From: Plasmodiophora brassicae
Taxonomy: Eukaryota > Endomyxa: Phytomyxea > Phytomyxea > Plasmodiophorida
NCBI GenBank assembly: GCA_036867785.1
Contig: CP145412.1
Location: 248,001-312,000, forward strand
Length of the DNA stretch: 64,000 bases
Direction of reading: 5' to 3'
Position 1 is the first letter of the stretch, and every line of letters begins with the position of its first letter. Positions 29,488 through 41,631 of the stretch are shown one piece after another. The position numbers and the translations under genes were made by a program. The notes beneath the pieces were generated by a model, which saw nothing but the letters and a program-made list of their open reading frames with translations, had not been told where the DNA came from and made no database searches.

Positions 29488-32400
29488 CTACAAGTGAACA
29501 TTTAGCAAAGGGAGACCAGCATCGGCCGTATCATGCATCTCACCTGACGATGAATCGTTCGAGACGAGATCACCTGGAGAACCCCTTGCAAGGACGTCCT
29601 CGGAAGCCGCAGGGACAGAAGACGCCACAGACGTGTTAGCAATATCACCAACAGACATATTGTGGAGTTGCACCGACGACGTCGAGAACGATACGTCGGT
29701 TTCGCTGTCCTCAAGATCGGCAACCCGCCCATTGATCGGTGTCCCAGCAACTCGGGATGTGAAGCTGAACAACAGATCAGCGATGGGATACCAACCGCAA
29801 GCCCATGACCATATCTACCGCAGAGAGGAATGCTTGATTAATGGAGTCGCACAGGCAGTAGGACGACTTTCCGGTTCAGGACGGGAGTCGTATTGGCGAA
29901 CAGATGTCGTAGACAGCGTGATACCGCGACGAAGAGGGTGCTCGAGAAAATCGGCAGGTATTGGGGACATTGCGGGTGAATCGGTAATGACAACTGCCCG
30001 TCGATCGACTGGGCTTAGTGATCGGCTAGTCGGCATGCTCCCGGGAGTAGGCGAATCCGGTGCCGCATCTTCGGCTGCCATGACGGATCCTGGCATGTCG
30101 CGTCCGGATGTGAAGACCGCAGAACTGGTTTGTTCTATACCATGAATTGCCAATGAGACATCCCAAATGGGTATCCGGTACAGGAGAACGGTGCGCACCA
30201 GAGACAACGGCATCGTCCGAAGCCTGCTGCATTGCCCGACGTTTCATTTCCGACTTCCAAGAGCTGAGGCTCATTCGCTTTTCTTCGTGCTAGCGTGACA
30301 ATGTCAGCGTCGTTCAACATGGCACAAGCAAGCGACTACGAACCAGTGCGCCTTCGTTTGGTTGTGCAGAACCATTATCGGCAGAGCCGGACAGACACGG
30401 TTCACCTTCAGCACCGGTAGGCTCCGGGTGTACGACCCAATGGGCAAACTCTGGATATTCCAGGACGATTTGCTTTTGAATCTTGAGCGCGAGTAAACCG
30501 AAGACGCGGTTGGCGTCGGCAGGCCAGGCCCGGGCATACTGATGGAAGAGACGTTTCCCAGCAGAGCGAACATCTTTGGTCGAATCCGCAAGAACCTGTA
30601 GACACAAGATTAGATGACAGCAATTGGGAGTCGCAGTGAATTACCAACTTTGTCAAAGAGCTCCGCAATGGATGACTGGTAAAGACCAAGGTGCAACGAG
30701 TCCCATTTCTGCAGTGCCAGGGTTACGTACTCAACGCATCGGCAGCGTACTATGGGCGACTTATTCGTAGTCATGCCCGAAATCAGCGTCGTAATCGAAC
30801 CAACGTGGGCGTACGTAACAATTCGTTGTAGGCACACGTCACCAGAGGACGACATGACCTGAGATGACATAAATTTACAAAAAGGAAAGCTGGGAGATGA
30901 AGCGAACCTGCCTTCTTTGCAATGCGCAGCAAATCGCAGAGTTTCCCAATTAAACCATCGGCGAACACTTCGAAATGAAATCCGAGGGCTTGGGCAAGGT
31001 CAGCTATAGTCTCGCAGGCCTGCTTGACAATCTAGAGATGGAAACAATGAGACTGACGTCCAGCTAATATGCGACCCTCCTGCTTACTTGAGACCGCAGA
31101 TCTGTCAACTGGACACCGAGGCCGTCAATGAGGGGTTCCAGCGCCTCTGACAGAGCAGCAGGTGCGATTTGCCAGGTCGTAAACTTCTGAATGCGCTTAA
31201 GCGCATCCATGCGGTCCTGCCAAGGGGCGTGTTTCGTTGCCAGCACAGCAGTTAACTCAGGCACCTAAATGGTTGCAAAGTTCAGCGACTAGCATTTCCG
31301 CGCTTTCTGAGCACGTACCTCGCTGTTCACCTGATCGATTGCCCGCCCTCGACGGGACCCACTAGGGGTCTCATCGCGACGAGAACCGAAACGTAGACTT
31401 TTCGGCGTACCTTCAACGGGCGTTCCACCGTGACCTCGAGGTGGTGTCCTATCAAGTTGCGGTTCGCTACCAAGACGATCAATCGCGTTGCCCGATGGAA
31501 GACCTTCCTCGACGCCATTCTGTTCGTCTTGAGATTCACGCGAAGGCTCAGCGCCGCTAGGGATGACAAACTCAAGAGCCTTGGGTGTCCCATGAAACGA
31601 GGCTCGGTCGTCATTGCGAGGAGGCGTTTTCTGCCAGGCCGCACCTGTGGGCAGAGGTTCATTGGGAAGGCTCTGCTGACCACGTTCCCCAGATTCATCA
31701 ACGTGAACGGCGGCATCAAATGATCCCGTAGGGGCACTCTGGACAGTGTCGCTTCCCGGGATGCCTTCAAACGTAGGATTGGAAACAGCGGCCATTGCCG
31801 TCGTACCGCGCTCGGCTTCACTGAGTCGGTACTCGGCGGTAAATAAGTCATCACGACCATCGTGACGAGGCAGGCTAGTGGTCTGAATCTCAGAGTCAAG
31901 GTCAGAAGAAATCGCTTGATCATCATTCTCATTGCCACGAGACACGGGTACACTGGGCCCTTCTGAGACAATGGGCGTCTCTACAGGACCGGCCAAAGGT
32001 ACTCTCAGCGTTTCATTCCCTGTCGATGTGCCACCGTCAATGAGAGAGCTCTCACAAATGTCTAACGTTGGTTACCTGTAATCGGCATGTCTTCCTCCAA
32101 ATTGGCCAGTGCTTCACTCTGTGGAACATCCAACGAGTCTGTCTGACGTACAGTCGAGTCATCAACGGGCGGCGTCGACGAGTCGTGGCTGCCGAACATT
32201 GTAGGCGTTGAGAACGCCTTGACGCCAAACGAAATGCTGTCCTCCGCCTCATTGGACGTCGCGCCCTTCGCAGCACCGTCACTAGATGGAGAATCGGTGT
32301 CGGATGTCGAATCATCTAAGCTGCTAAACGAGAGGAACGTCGATCGAACATGATCCGAGGAGTCGGCAAAGTTTCGACCGAATATACGAGCGTTAAACGG

Positions 32401-32625
32401 GCGCTGTTCGTCGTCGTCGTCGTGAGAACGGTCAGGCGACAGACGGGATCGCAGCGACCACGAACGCAGAGGGACGGGTTCCGTGATCTCCGTCAGCGGA
32501 TTCCGGTCCGCGGAGACGGACAGGACGCCGGTGCTGAGCGACGCGAACCGCGACAGGAACGTACGGGACGGCGACTTGTCGCGCGCGTCCATCATCGGGT
32601 TCGGGTCGAGGTTCTGGACGGACAT
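29488..32625 (-). CDS. CLASP/TOG-like microtubule-associated protein
   Basis: Multi-exon gene from ATG 32625 to the stop at 29488. The N-terminal half (two long exons, 32625-32062 and about 31990-31289) is disordered and Ser/Asp/Pro-rich, with repeated TPPR and GTPK motifs (KTPPRNDDRASFHGTPKA; RTPPRGHGGTPVEGTPKSLR) that look like proline-directed phosphorylation sites. A single TOG domain follows: PWQDRMDALKRIQKF, LGVQLTDLRSQV, ETIADLAQALGFHFEVFADG then LIGKLCDLLRIAKKAG, SPIVRCRCVEYVTLAL and DVRSAGKRLFHQYA. This is the CLASP N-terminal HEAT layout. After it comes a Ser-rich tail. Introns lie near 32.03, 31.28, 31.05, 30.88, 30.63 and 30.3 kb. CLASPs bind tubulin and rescue microtubules. The single TOG after a long N-terminal tail is unlike animal CLASP. 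Confidence 0.75.
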
Positions 32626-32930
32626 GCGCGCGCGCCAATCCCCCCCGCCGTCGGTGATCGCCAGGGCCCAGGCACGTCGTCGCAATGCCGCGGATCAAAC
32701 ACCCCCCACTCGGCGTTGACCTCACGGCGTCGCCCCAAAAAAATACCCCAGTGGCCGAAGCGCGCGCAACGGCGTCGGCCGGCCTCGTTTTTGCACGTTT
32801 CCGAACCGTTTTCGCCCGTACTATTTCTGGTTTCATCGCAGTGTGGCGCGCGCCCGCTGCACGGCGAAGGATACGATCGCGTGAGCGTACCGTCTCCGCG
32901 ATCCAGTTGTACAGGCTACATTGTTACCGT
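32626..32930. other. Divergent intergenic region
   Basis: About 300 bp between the CLASP-like gene and the seven-helix gene, holding both promoters. No motif was singled out. Confidence 0.5.
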
Positions 32931-33984
32931 ATGGATGTCAACGTCGTCGTCGTCACGTGCGCGATTGCGGCGGCGGCCCTTGCCGGGGTCGGGATCGTGA
33001 CCGGGCGATCGGCGCGGTCCACGACGCTGCTGCCGGTAATGTCCGGCATTGCCGCCCTGTTCTTCACTCTCTGCGCCATCGACACGTTCCTTGCCACGCA
33101 GCACAGCTACCTCATCGTTATCGTCGTGTTCCCACTGGCGATACTGGAACTTGGTGCTGCGTCGCGCGCTAAGAAACAGCATCTATCCGGTGCGGGTGCG
33201 TTGGCCATCTTCCTTGCGAACATTGCCGATCACGTCCCAAACGCAGTGTCAATTTCACTAACCGTCGTTGCACTGGTGATGCTTGGCGCGATTGGCACTG
33301 CTTACCATGTCGCCAGGCGTACAGCCGCACCTGGGACGGCGGTGCGTGGTCACGCGACCGTCGGCGAGTTTCTTACCGCACTTACTGCGATCTCCATCCT
33401 GCTGACGGCGCCGCCCACCTCATTCGTACAGGCAATATTCGTCGTTTCGATCTGGACGGTCGTCACCATGGCATTGACGTCCTGGGTCGTCTGGCGGTAC
33501 GACCTGGCATCAAACGACCCCGTCCCAACCGGCACGAAACACACCGCGGCGCTCTCGATTGGGGACAGCATTAGCATCGACAACCCAGAAGGGCCGCAAG
33601 GTGAGCCGAGCAACGTCACCAGCGAGGGGCGACAGTCCGAACGGGAAAGACACGTGCGCCTACCGACGTTCTTCGTCCCAAAGCGTACCATGCCGGTGCG
33701 ACCGAGGTGGGTCATCCATCGTCGGTGCGCGTTTGCGTAAGGCAGCTGACGGTGCGTATCGTAGGTCACAGAGCTTACCAGGCAATGGATCAACCGCCGG
33801 TGGTGAAGACACCGGTTCGAGCGACGATGACGCTGCCAGCGTGGACCCGGAGACGCTTCGGGCGGTGATCGCGGCCGCACACCAGACGCTGGCGAATAAC
33901 AAAACGAACCACCAGAAGGCGCGTATCGGCGAAGCCAAGACATCCGATTCAAAGATCGCTCTGTCACTGGGCTTCGAAAAGTAA
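32931..33984 (+). CDS. Unknown seven-helix membrane protein
   Basis: Starts at ATG 32931. About seven membrane helices are seen: VVVVTCAIAAAALAGVGIV, LPVMSGIAALFFTLCAI, YLIVIVVFPLAILELGA, AGALAIFLANIADHV, ISLTVVALVMLGAIGTAYHV, EFLTALTAISILLTAPP and QAIFVVSIWTVVTMALTSWV. The frame stops at 33740, but a short intron from about 33692 to 33740 would join it to an exon ending at 33984 that reads SLPGNGSTAGGEDTGSSDDD then DPETLRAVIAAAHQTLANNK. That would give a Ser/Asp-rich cytosolic tail. I prefer the spliced form but am not sure of it. There is no recognised family; the helix count fits a receptor-like or transporter-like protein but the usual GPCR motifs are missing. Confidence 0.5.
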
Positions 33985-34517
33985 CCGGCCGCGCGCGCAT
34001 TGCGGTGGTTTTGTCCGGCACAGGCAACCGCTTCAATGCATCTTTGTACGTTAAGCCATAATGGCGGGCTCATTTGCCGTTGATACAATCAGGGCTTTAC
34101 CCGTTGCATGTCCTCATACTGTTTGTATTGCTGCGTTCGCTCCACATGGTCATTCGTTTCGACTTCGACACGGCCTGACAGCTGTGAGGAAACCGATCCA
34201 GATCATTGGCTCGTGTGCAATGTCTTGACCATACGCTGCGCCAGTCCCGATCTGCAATCGGGGCAGTCAAGACGAATGCCGAATAAATTGTCCCGCCAAC
34301 GGGCATGCTGCAATTATTATTCCTTCAGTGGCGCAACATTTTGTGCGCCGCTGGGCGGTGACGGCGTTCGGCGCGTTTCGTGCTGCGACTGTGGGTGTCA
34401 AACCTTTCGGGGGGTCGCGAGCCGCAGTTCGGGTCGTGGCGCACTCGGGGCGACGAGCGTCGGTCTATCGTGTCGCGGGGCGGTCGTGGGCAGAGCGCCA
34501 TTCCGTAAGGCGTCGTC
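33985..34517. other. Intergenic upstream of ACLY
   Basis: About 530 bp without a supported frame. It is AT-richer than the coding parts and holds the ACLY promoter. Confidence 0.5.
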
Positions 34518-37500
34518 ATGTCGCAGAAGGCGATCCGCGAGTACGATGGCAAGCGCATGCTGGCCAACTGGATGGCGATGAACAGCGAAGGTATGTATGA
34601 CGCATCGGATTGATGGAAATCCATGATTCGTATGTATTCGAGTACTCATTCGGCGTGTAGATGATGGTGACGCCCATCCAGTGGAGCTTGTCCATGTGGG
34701 CCCCGAGACGGATCTGGAGTCCCTCCCGGAATTGTACCCATGGCTGACAACGAAGCGGTTGGTGGCTAAACCTGACCAGCTCATAAAGCGTCGAGGCAAG
34801 GCCAATTTGCTGAAACTGAATGCGACCTGGGACGAAGCGAAACAATGGGTATACCTTCAATTTGTACTGTATCTGGTTTATAACACGTGCTGACTGTTCC
34901 GTACAGGTCATGGAACGTCGCGACAAAGTGGTTCAAGTTGAGGTCGTCGCTGGCAAGCTGACACACTTTTTGATCGAGCCGTTTGTGCCGCATAGTCAGG
35001 TCGGTAACGTCTTCAGGGCGATGCCCATCTCGGCAAATACTAAACCCCGGCGTACAGGAAGACGAATACTATCTTTGCATCACGACGGAGCGCTCCTGCG
35101 ATGTGATCCTGTTCCATCACGAAGGTGGTGTTGATGTCGGTGATGTAGATGCCAAGGCTGTTCGACTGGAGGTTACCGTTGGCACGAACCCGACGCAGGA
35201 CGAAATTCGTGAAACGCTGCTCCAGAGTAAGCATCTACATCTAGCCGGTCATTTGGACCTTTTAACCCCGTTCCGCAGGCATTCCTGTTCACCGACAAGC
35301 ATTCCTGTGCGACTACATCGAGGGAATTTACCAGTTCTTCACAAAGTACCAGTTCGCGTATCTGGAGATCAACCCTCTCGTGATGACGTCGAATCCTGCA
35401 CGGGTATGCGTGTCAGACATACCTGTGCCGCTCCGAGTTAACGCATCGCTGCAGATTAGCGCCCTGGATCTCGCAGCCAAGCTCGACGAGACGGCCCGGC
35501 ACGAGTGCCACAAGATGTGGGGAGAGATCGAGTTCCCGCCGGCGTTTGGGCGCACTCTGAGCGCTGACGAAGAGTACATCGACTCGCTGGACGCAAAGAC
35601 GGGTGCAAGTCTGAAGCTGACCATTCTCAACGGTATGGTGTATGCGGGGCAGTTTTGGCAATGGCTGACGTTCGTATGCATCGCAGAGCAAGGCCGACTT
35701 TGGTTGATGGTTGCGGGCGGAGGTGCCTCAGTTATCTATGCTGACACGATTAGCGACTTCGGCATGGGCCACGAGCTGGCGAATTACGGCGAGTACTCGG
35801 GCGCGCCAACCGAGTCGTTGACGTACGAGTATGCGCGCACCATCTTGCGCCTGATGACCAAGGCACCTCATCCGGACGGGAAGATCCTCATCATCGGCGG
35901 TGGAATTGCGAACTTCACGAACGTCGCCGAGACCTTCAAGGGCATCATCCGCGCCATCAAGGAATACGCCCCGGTGCTGAAGTCGCAGAATGTGACGATC
36001 TGGGTCCGCCGAGCGGGTCCCAACTACCAGGACGGGCTGAAGCGGATGAAGGACCTGGGCACATCGCTGTCGTTGCCGATCGAGGTGTTCGGCCCCGAAA
36101 CGCATCTTACGTCGATCATTGCGATGGCATTCAAGAGGCCAGTTGCGTCCCTCGACTTCCACGACGAGGGCCTGCGTTCTCCTCATCCTTGTCGCGATGT
36201 GACCTTCCTCGACACGGTATAGCAACCTCGGGTCGAACGTCCGTTGACAGCATCGTGACCGCGGCTGTCTCGACAGGTCGAAGTTTCGGAAGCGGAGAAG
36301 GCGGCATCCCTGTTCACGCGTTCGACAACCTCCATCGTGTACGGCATGCAAGCGAAGGCGGTACAGAACATGCTTGATTTCGACTACATTTGCGGGCGAA
36401 GCGTGCCGTCCGTCTCGGCGATCGTGTACACGTTCTCGGCGAACCACTACCGGAAGTTCTACTGGGGCTCGAAGGAGATCATGCTGCCTGTGTACCAGAA
36501 CATGTCGGAGGCCCTGCGCAAGTTCCCGCAGGTCGACGTGTGCGTCAACTTTGCCTCGTCCCGATCCGTTTTCGATTCAACGAAGGAGATGATTGGGTCC
36601 GGGCAGCTGAACGTGATTGCTGTCATTGCTGAAGGTAACGGGGCAGGGGGGAACGGTACATGGGTGCTGGACTGCACGCTGACGTTTGCAAAGGTGTTCC
36701 CGAAAAGCGGACGCGTCAGCTGATCCAGCTCGCCAAGGCGAAGGGCGTTATGCTCATTGGGCCTGCGACTGTTGGCGGTATCAAACCCGTGCGTCCCTTG
36801 GCCGAGTGCTGCATGCCGTTATCCTGAGTTGCCGTTTCAGGGCTGTTTCCGTATTGGCAATACGGGCGGTATGCTGGACAACATCCTCGCGTCGAAGCTG
36901 TACCGCCCAGGAAGCGTGGCCTACGTGTCGCGGTCGGGCGGCTTGTCGAACGAACTGAACAACATCATCGCCCGCACCACCGACGGCGTCTACGAAGGCG
37001 TTGCCATCGGTGGCGACCGGTACCCGGCGACCACGTTCCTCGACCACATTCTGCGCTACGAGAACAATCCAGAGGTACGCGCGCGTCCTGTCAGCACCGG
37101 CCGCGTCGATTTTGACAGGCTGTGGCAGGTCAAGATGATTGTTCTGCTGGGTGAAGTTGGCGGCACGCTCGAGCACGACGTCTGTGAGGCGCTGTCACGA
37201 GGCCGGATCACGAAACCGCTCGTGGCGTGGTGCACCGGAACCTGCGCCGACGTGTTCCCATACGAGGTCCAGTTCGGGCACGCGGGCGCGCTGGCGAACG
37301 CGCAGGCGGAGACGGCCGCGGCCAAGAACGCGGCGCTGCTGGCGGCTGGCGCCATCGTCCCGTCCAACTTTGAAGAGTTCGCCTCCGTTATCCATGCGAC
37401 CTACAAGGACCTGGTCACGTCTGGCGCCCTGGTGCCCAGGGGCGAGATCGAGCCACCCAAGGTCCCGCTCGACTACGACTGGGCCCGCAAACTCGGCCTC

Positions 37501-38359
37501 ATTCGTCGACCTGCCGCGTTCGTCTCGTCGATCACCGATGAGCGTGGCGAGGAGCTGTCGTACGCGGGCATGAAGGTTCGTTTCACCGCGTGTACGAGGC
37601 CTGGGCGGCGTCTGATTGCGCCCGTGGCAGATCTCCAAGGTCTTCGAGGAATCCATGGGCATCGGCGGCGTCCTCGGCCTGCTCTGGTTCCGCCGCCGCC
37701 TGCCCGACTACGCGTGTCGCTTCATCGAGATGGTGCTCATGGTGACCGCTGATCACGGCCCGGCCGTGTCCGGGGCGCACAACACGATCGTGACCGCTCG
37801 TGCTGGCAAGGACCTGATCTCGTCGCTCTGCTCCGGCCTGCTGACGATCGGCCCGCGATTCGGCGGCGCGCTGGACGGCGCGGCCGCGTCGTTCTCCGCC
37901 GCGTACGACGCCGGCCTGTCGCCGCAGGACTTTGTCGACGAGATGCGGCGCAAGAACCAGCTGATCATGGGCATCGGCCACAAGATCAAGTCGTTGGAGA
38001 ACCCGGACCAGCGCGTCGTGATCGTGAAGAAGTACGCCGAGCAGCACTTCCCGTCGACCGCCCTGCTCGACTACGCGCTGGCCGTCGAGCAGGTGACGAC
38101 GAAGAAGAAGAGCAACCTGATCCTGAACGTGGACGGCTGCATCGGCGTCGCCTTCGTCGACCTGCTTCGTAGCTGCGGGCTGTTCACGAAGGCCGAGGCC
38201 GACGAGTACGTCCAGATGGGCACGCTGAACGGCCTGTTCGTGCTCGGCCGCTCCATCGGCTTCATCGGGCACTTCCTCGACCAGACGCGCCTGAAGCAGG
38301 ACCTGTACCGTCACGACACCGACGACATCTCCTACATCACCGACGTCGACATCAACTGA
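34518..38359 (+). CDS. ACLY: ATP-citrate synthase, fused (animal-type) form
   Basis: Multi-exon gene, ATG at 34518 ([20 protein letters not shown]) to TGA at 38359. It makes cytosolic acetyl-CoA and oxaloacetate from citrate, CoA and ATP. The beta-type half has [46 protein letters not shown], then [19 protein letters not shown] and GEYSGAP. The alpha-type half has [42 protein letters not shown] with the phosphohistidine (codon 37279-37281), and the citrate-synthase-like end [20 protein letters not shown] then [15 protein letters not shown] and [13 protein letters not shown]. Both halves are on one chain, as in animals, while most fungi and plants use two genes. At least eight introns of 50-85 bp are inferred, for instance 37077-37130. 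The animal linker between the halves is shorter here. Confidence 0.93.
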
Positions 38360-38438
38360 GCGCGCGTCGCACCACCCGCCGCTTTACTACAGCACTATCG
38401 TCCCCCATTGTCTGACGCTGTGTCCGGGTTCGTCCACG

Positions 38439-38717
38439 TTAGGCGGCTCTTGCTGTGTCGCAGTTATCGACGATCAGGTCGTTGCTGTTGGCCCACGACG
38501 TGGTCGGGATCGCGTGCACCTCCAGTCGGGTCTCCAGCTCGTCGTCGTCCAGCACGAAGACCGTCGACGTCATCGGGTACGGCAGGATGCCGATCGTGCG
38601 CGCTGGGCCGATCACGAAGATCCTCAGCACGCCCTGCAGCGAGAGGACATCGCGCACGACGTCCTCGGCCCGACGCCGCCGGTCCTCGTCAGCCAGCTCC
38701 TCGACACGACTTGACAT
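38439..38717 (-). CDS. Small protein of unknown function
   Basis: A 92-aa frame from ATG 38717. It begins MSSRVEELADEDRRRRAEDV, a charged helix, then reads LSLQGVLRIFVIGPARTIGI and TSTVFVLDDDELETRLEV, which looks like a compact alpha/beta fold with alternating strands. No family is recognised. It converges on ACLY (stop codons 80 bp apart). Codon use is like that of the neighbours, which favours a real gene. No signal or membrane segment. Confidence 0.5.
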   Translation of the reverse strand: MSSRVEELADEDRRRRAEDVVRDVLSLQGVLRIFVIGPARTIGILPYPMTSTVFVLDDDELETRLEVHAIPTTSWANSNDLIVDNCDTARAA

Positions 38718-38719
38718 TT

Positions 38720-39079
38720 TCACGTTGTGACATCGGCGTCAGGCCCTGATTTCGAACCACCAGCTGCCTGGCCGGACGTGGACCCGCCGGCCGCCACGAT
38801 CGTGCCAGGTGCCAGATATAGCGCCACGAGGGTAACCGAACCGGACCTGCGCGAATTGCCGAACCGGCCGGAAAGTTCCTGCCAAGGGTTGCCGGACGTC
38901 GCTGGTGTATAGGAGGAGCCGTTGCCAGGCGTCCATAGGTAGGTACGGTAGGTCCATGGTCCCGGGAGGCTGACAGCGATGCGATCCCCGCGGGGCAGCA
39001 TTGGTGTGCCGTCGCCCATCGGCGGTGCAGTGCTGTCCCAGTAGCAGCCATGTACAGTAGTGCAGTTGGCTCCCGGCAT
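38720..39079 (-). CDS. Possible Trp/Gly-rich protein, 5' end unclear
   Basis: A frame of 119 aa with MPGANCTTVHGCYWDSTAPP, LPGPWTYRTYLWTPGNGSSY and a Gly/Ser tail. It reads as real protein, but a stop lies shortly upstream. A likely acceptor (a CCACCACCACCAG tract) suggests an upstream exon that would overlap the start of the Myb gene on the other strand. No family is recognised, and chance remains possible. Confidence 0.3.
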   Translation of the reverse strand: MPGANCTTVHGCYWDSTAPPMGDGTPMLPRGDRIAVSLPGPWTYRTYLWTPGNGSSYTPATSGNPWQELSGRFGNSRRSGSVTLVALYLAPGTIVAAGGSTSGQAAGGSKSGPDADVTT

Positions 39080-39243
39080 GGCGTCTGTGCGGTCGTCGAC
39101 CTGGTGGTGGTGGCACAGTCACAGGCCATTGTCGTTCGACTAGGGGGATTGTCGCCCCTGGTAGTATCGGTCGAGGGGTACGCCGCGGACGACGCCGGTT
39201 CGCCCAGCTGCAGGAACGCGCCCGGTTTCCTTTCGCAACGCGC

Positions 39244-41326
39244 ATGTCGACGACCACGACCGGCGACCCGCTCCAGCAGGACCTGCTTAGATCGGCGCAG
39301 TACGCCGATGCCATGTTCGCGCCCGTCGACGTGGGCGGCGAGGCGCCCGATACCCATCAGCAACCGGAACCGCCCGTCGTCGAAGGCAAGCGCGCGCGAT
39401 CGCAGCAACAGGTCTGGAAGGCGCACGAGGTCGAACTCCTCCAGCAAGGCGTCGCACGGTACGGGCGGAACTGGAAGGCCATCCTGGACGACCGCGACTT
39501 CGCGCCGACGCTGGGCGGGAGATCAGCGGGCAGCCTGAAGCTGAAGTGGTACAAGATGTCCAAGGAGCACGAGGAGAAGATGTCGGCGAGCTCGCGCCTC
39601 TGGGGCCACCACGCCCTACTGCCACCGGGCGAGTCCATGTCCATGCTGGGCATGGAAGGCGACCTGGGCGGGCCGTTCGGGAAGTCGTTCATCGATGGCG
39701 GGTTCTGCGGTCGCATGGACAACCCGGGCGAGACGACCAACCTGCTCGACCCGTTTCGACCCGAGGAGATCCAGGCGCTCAAGGAAGGCACGGCGCGGTA
39801 TGGGGCGAACTGGCCCGCGATCCTCACCGACCCGAACTATGCCGTCCCGCTGATGAACCGGTCGCCTGCCGCCCTACAGTACTGGTGGAACCAGCTCCAG
39901 GTCCGTCTGGGGACACGTGCCCGATGAGGGGACCGGGTGCTGAGCGCTCCGCCTGCATAGGGTATGCCCAAGCCGAGCCAGCTCGACGGTAACAACCAGG
40001 ACGAGTGCAGCAGCGAGGGAATGGAAGGGGCGCCCAACGGGTCGCAGGTGGGCGCAGTGGTTCCCTGTAGGCGTTTCGAAGTGCTGAATGTGAAACTGCG
40101 GGGGGTAGTCCGGGCTGCAGTCGATGCGATCCTGGGGGCGGCTGGAGACGGACGCGCTCGTGAAGGGGTTCGAAATGTACGGCACGGACTGGAAGGCGAT
40201 CTTGATGGACGCGCGGTACCGCCCGCACCTGGCGCATCGCACGGCGCACAGCCTGAAATCGAAATGGGCGCGCATGATGAAGAAGCGGAAGGTACGCGGA
40301 CATTGCACTCGACGACCCTGTGCTGAACAGGCCCACAGCGCGACGACGATGCCAGACAGTTCGGGGTACAGTCCCCGATGCCGTTGTCCCTCGGGTTCCA
40401 CGCGGGTCCGGTGTCCGGGTTCATGGGGCACACAATCGGGTCCCAACCACCGGCACTGGGCGATTGTTTCTCGGCGGCGCCGTACAGCGTGATGGATGAG
40501 GGCCGTATGGCCCCGACGATGCAGCCGTGGATCGACACGGCCGACAAGTACGACCGCAGCATCGACGAGTACACGAAGGAGATCGCGGCGAACCCGTCGA
40601 ACCCGATCCTGTACAACCACCGCGGCGTCGTCTACTACGCCAAGGGCATGCTGGACCAGGCCATCGACGACTTCTCGACGGCGATCGCCCTCGACTGCTC
40701 CTACGCCGACGCATTCACGAACCGAGGCATGGCCTTCAACAGCAAGGGCGAGGTACGCACTATTTCCGTCACGGACCTTTTTTCTGCGTGCGCAGCGCCT
40801 GACGCTTCGGCCTGTTCAGTTCGACCTGGCGATCATGGATTGCACAACGACGATCGACATCAATCCGATGTCAGCATCGGCCGCGAACGCGTACCTGACG
40901 CGGGCGCTGACGCATTACAACAAGGGCGTCCTCGACCAGTGCATCGCCGACTGCGACGCGACGCTGGCGCTGCGGCCGCGTTGCGTGTCGGCGTTGGTGA
41001 CGCGAGGACTGACGGTGCTCGCGAGAGCCAAGGAAGGCAGCCTGCCATCCAGCGAAGCGATGCGATGTTTCGGGAACGCGCTGCGCGACTTCAAGGAGGC
41101 GCTGCAGATCGATCCGACAAACTCGCAGGCGAGAGTCTGGCATGAGGAGGCAGCCATGCTGCTGAACAATCCGTCGCTGAGAGCGGCAGACGCGTCGTCC
41201 GAGAGTGTCCTGCCGACACCAGCAACGGCGGGCGGTACAAACGCTGCCGATACCGCCGGGCTACCACCACCGGGCGACGGGCCTGCGCCCTGCGCGGACA
41301 CCCTCACTTCCAGATTCATGCACTGA
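39244..41326 (+). CDS. Three-Myb/SANT plus TPR protein
   Basis: Exons: 39244 to about 39899, about 39961-40050, about 40112-40291, 40370 to about 40752, and about 40820 to 41326. Three telomere-type Myb/SANT repeats come first: VWKAHEVELLQQGVARYGRN with WKAILDD and SAGSLKLKWYK; FRPEEIQALKEGTARYGANW with SPAALQYWWNQL; and LETDALVKGFEMYGTDWKAI with TAHSLKSKWARMMKKRK. The third repeat's exon joins in phase (acceptor GACAG) to FGVQSPMPLSLGFHAGPVSG and then to TPRs: SIDEYTKEIAANPSNPILYN, AIDDFSTAIALDCSYADAFT, VLDQCIADCDATLALRPRCV and DFKEALQIDPTNSQARV. The tail is Pro/Ala-rich. The single-gene model depends on the 40292-40369 intron. Without it this would be two genes about 200 bp apart. DNA binding by the Myb part is likely. 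Confidence 0.65.
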
Positions 41327-41631
41327 ACACGCTAAGTTATTGTCGTTCTGGAAGTTGGGCACTCCAGCGTCGTCTGCATCCCCATCCATAAACCAACGTC
41401 ATGATATCTCGTCGGTGTCGGCGTCTGTATGCCCTGCTCGCGACAGCGGGTGACTCGGGCCTTTTGCCTCCGTTGACTCATGCTCGCTCTCGACAAACGC
41501 GCTCTGGGCAGCGAAACGCGATGGTTGCCCGCATAACTATATATTGCGTCGATATTATCATTATTCGGTCTGTTTTCTGTAACGACCTCAGTGAACGCGC
41601 GCTCACACACGCTTTTGAATCAGCTGAAAGT
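41327..41631. other. Intergenic upstream of the RGS gene
   Basis: About 300 bp, with a more AT-rich stretch near 41530-41600. The frame is open upstream of the RGS ATG but shows no homology. Confidence 0.5.

Noticed and set aside
36183-36377. Small genes inside the ACLY locus
   Set aside because: They fall in the intron/exon region of the linker of ACLY and show no independent support.
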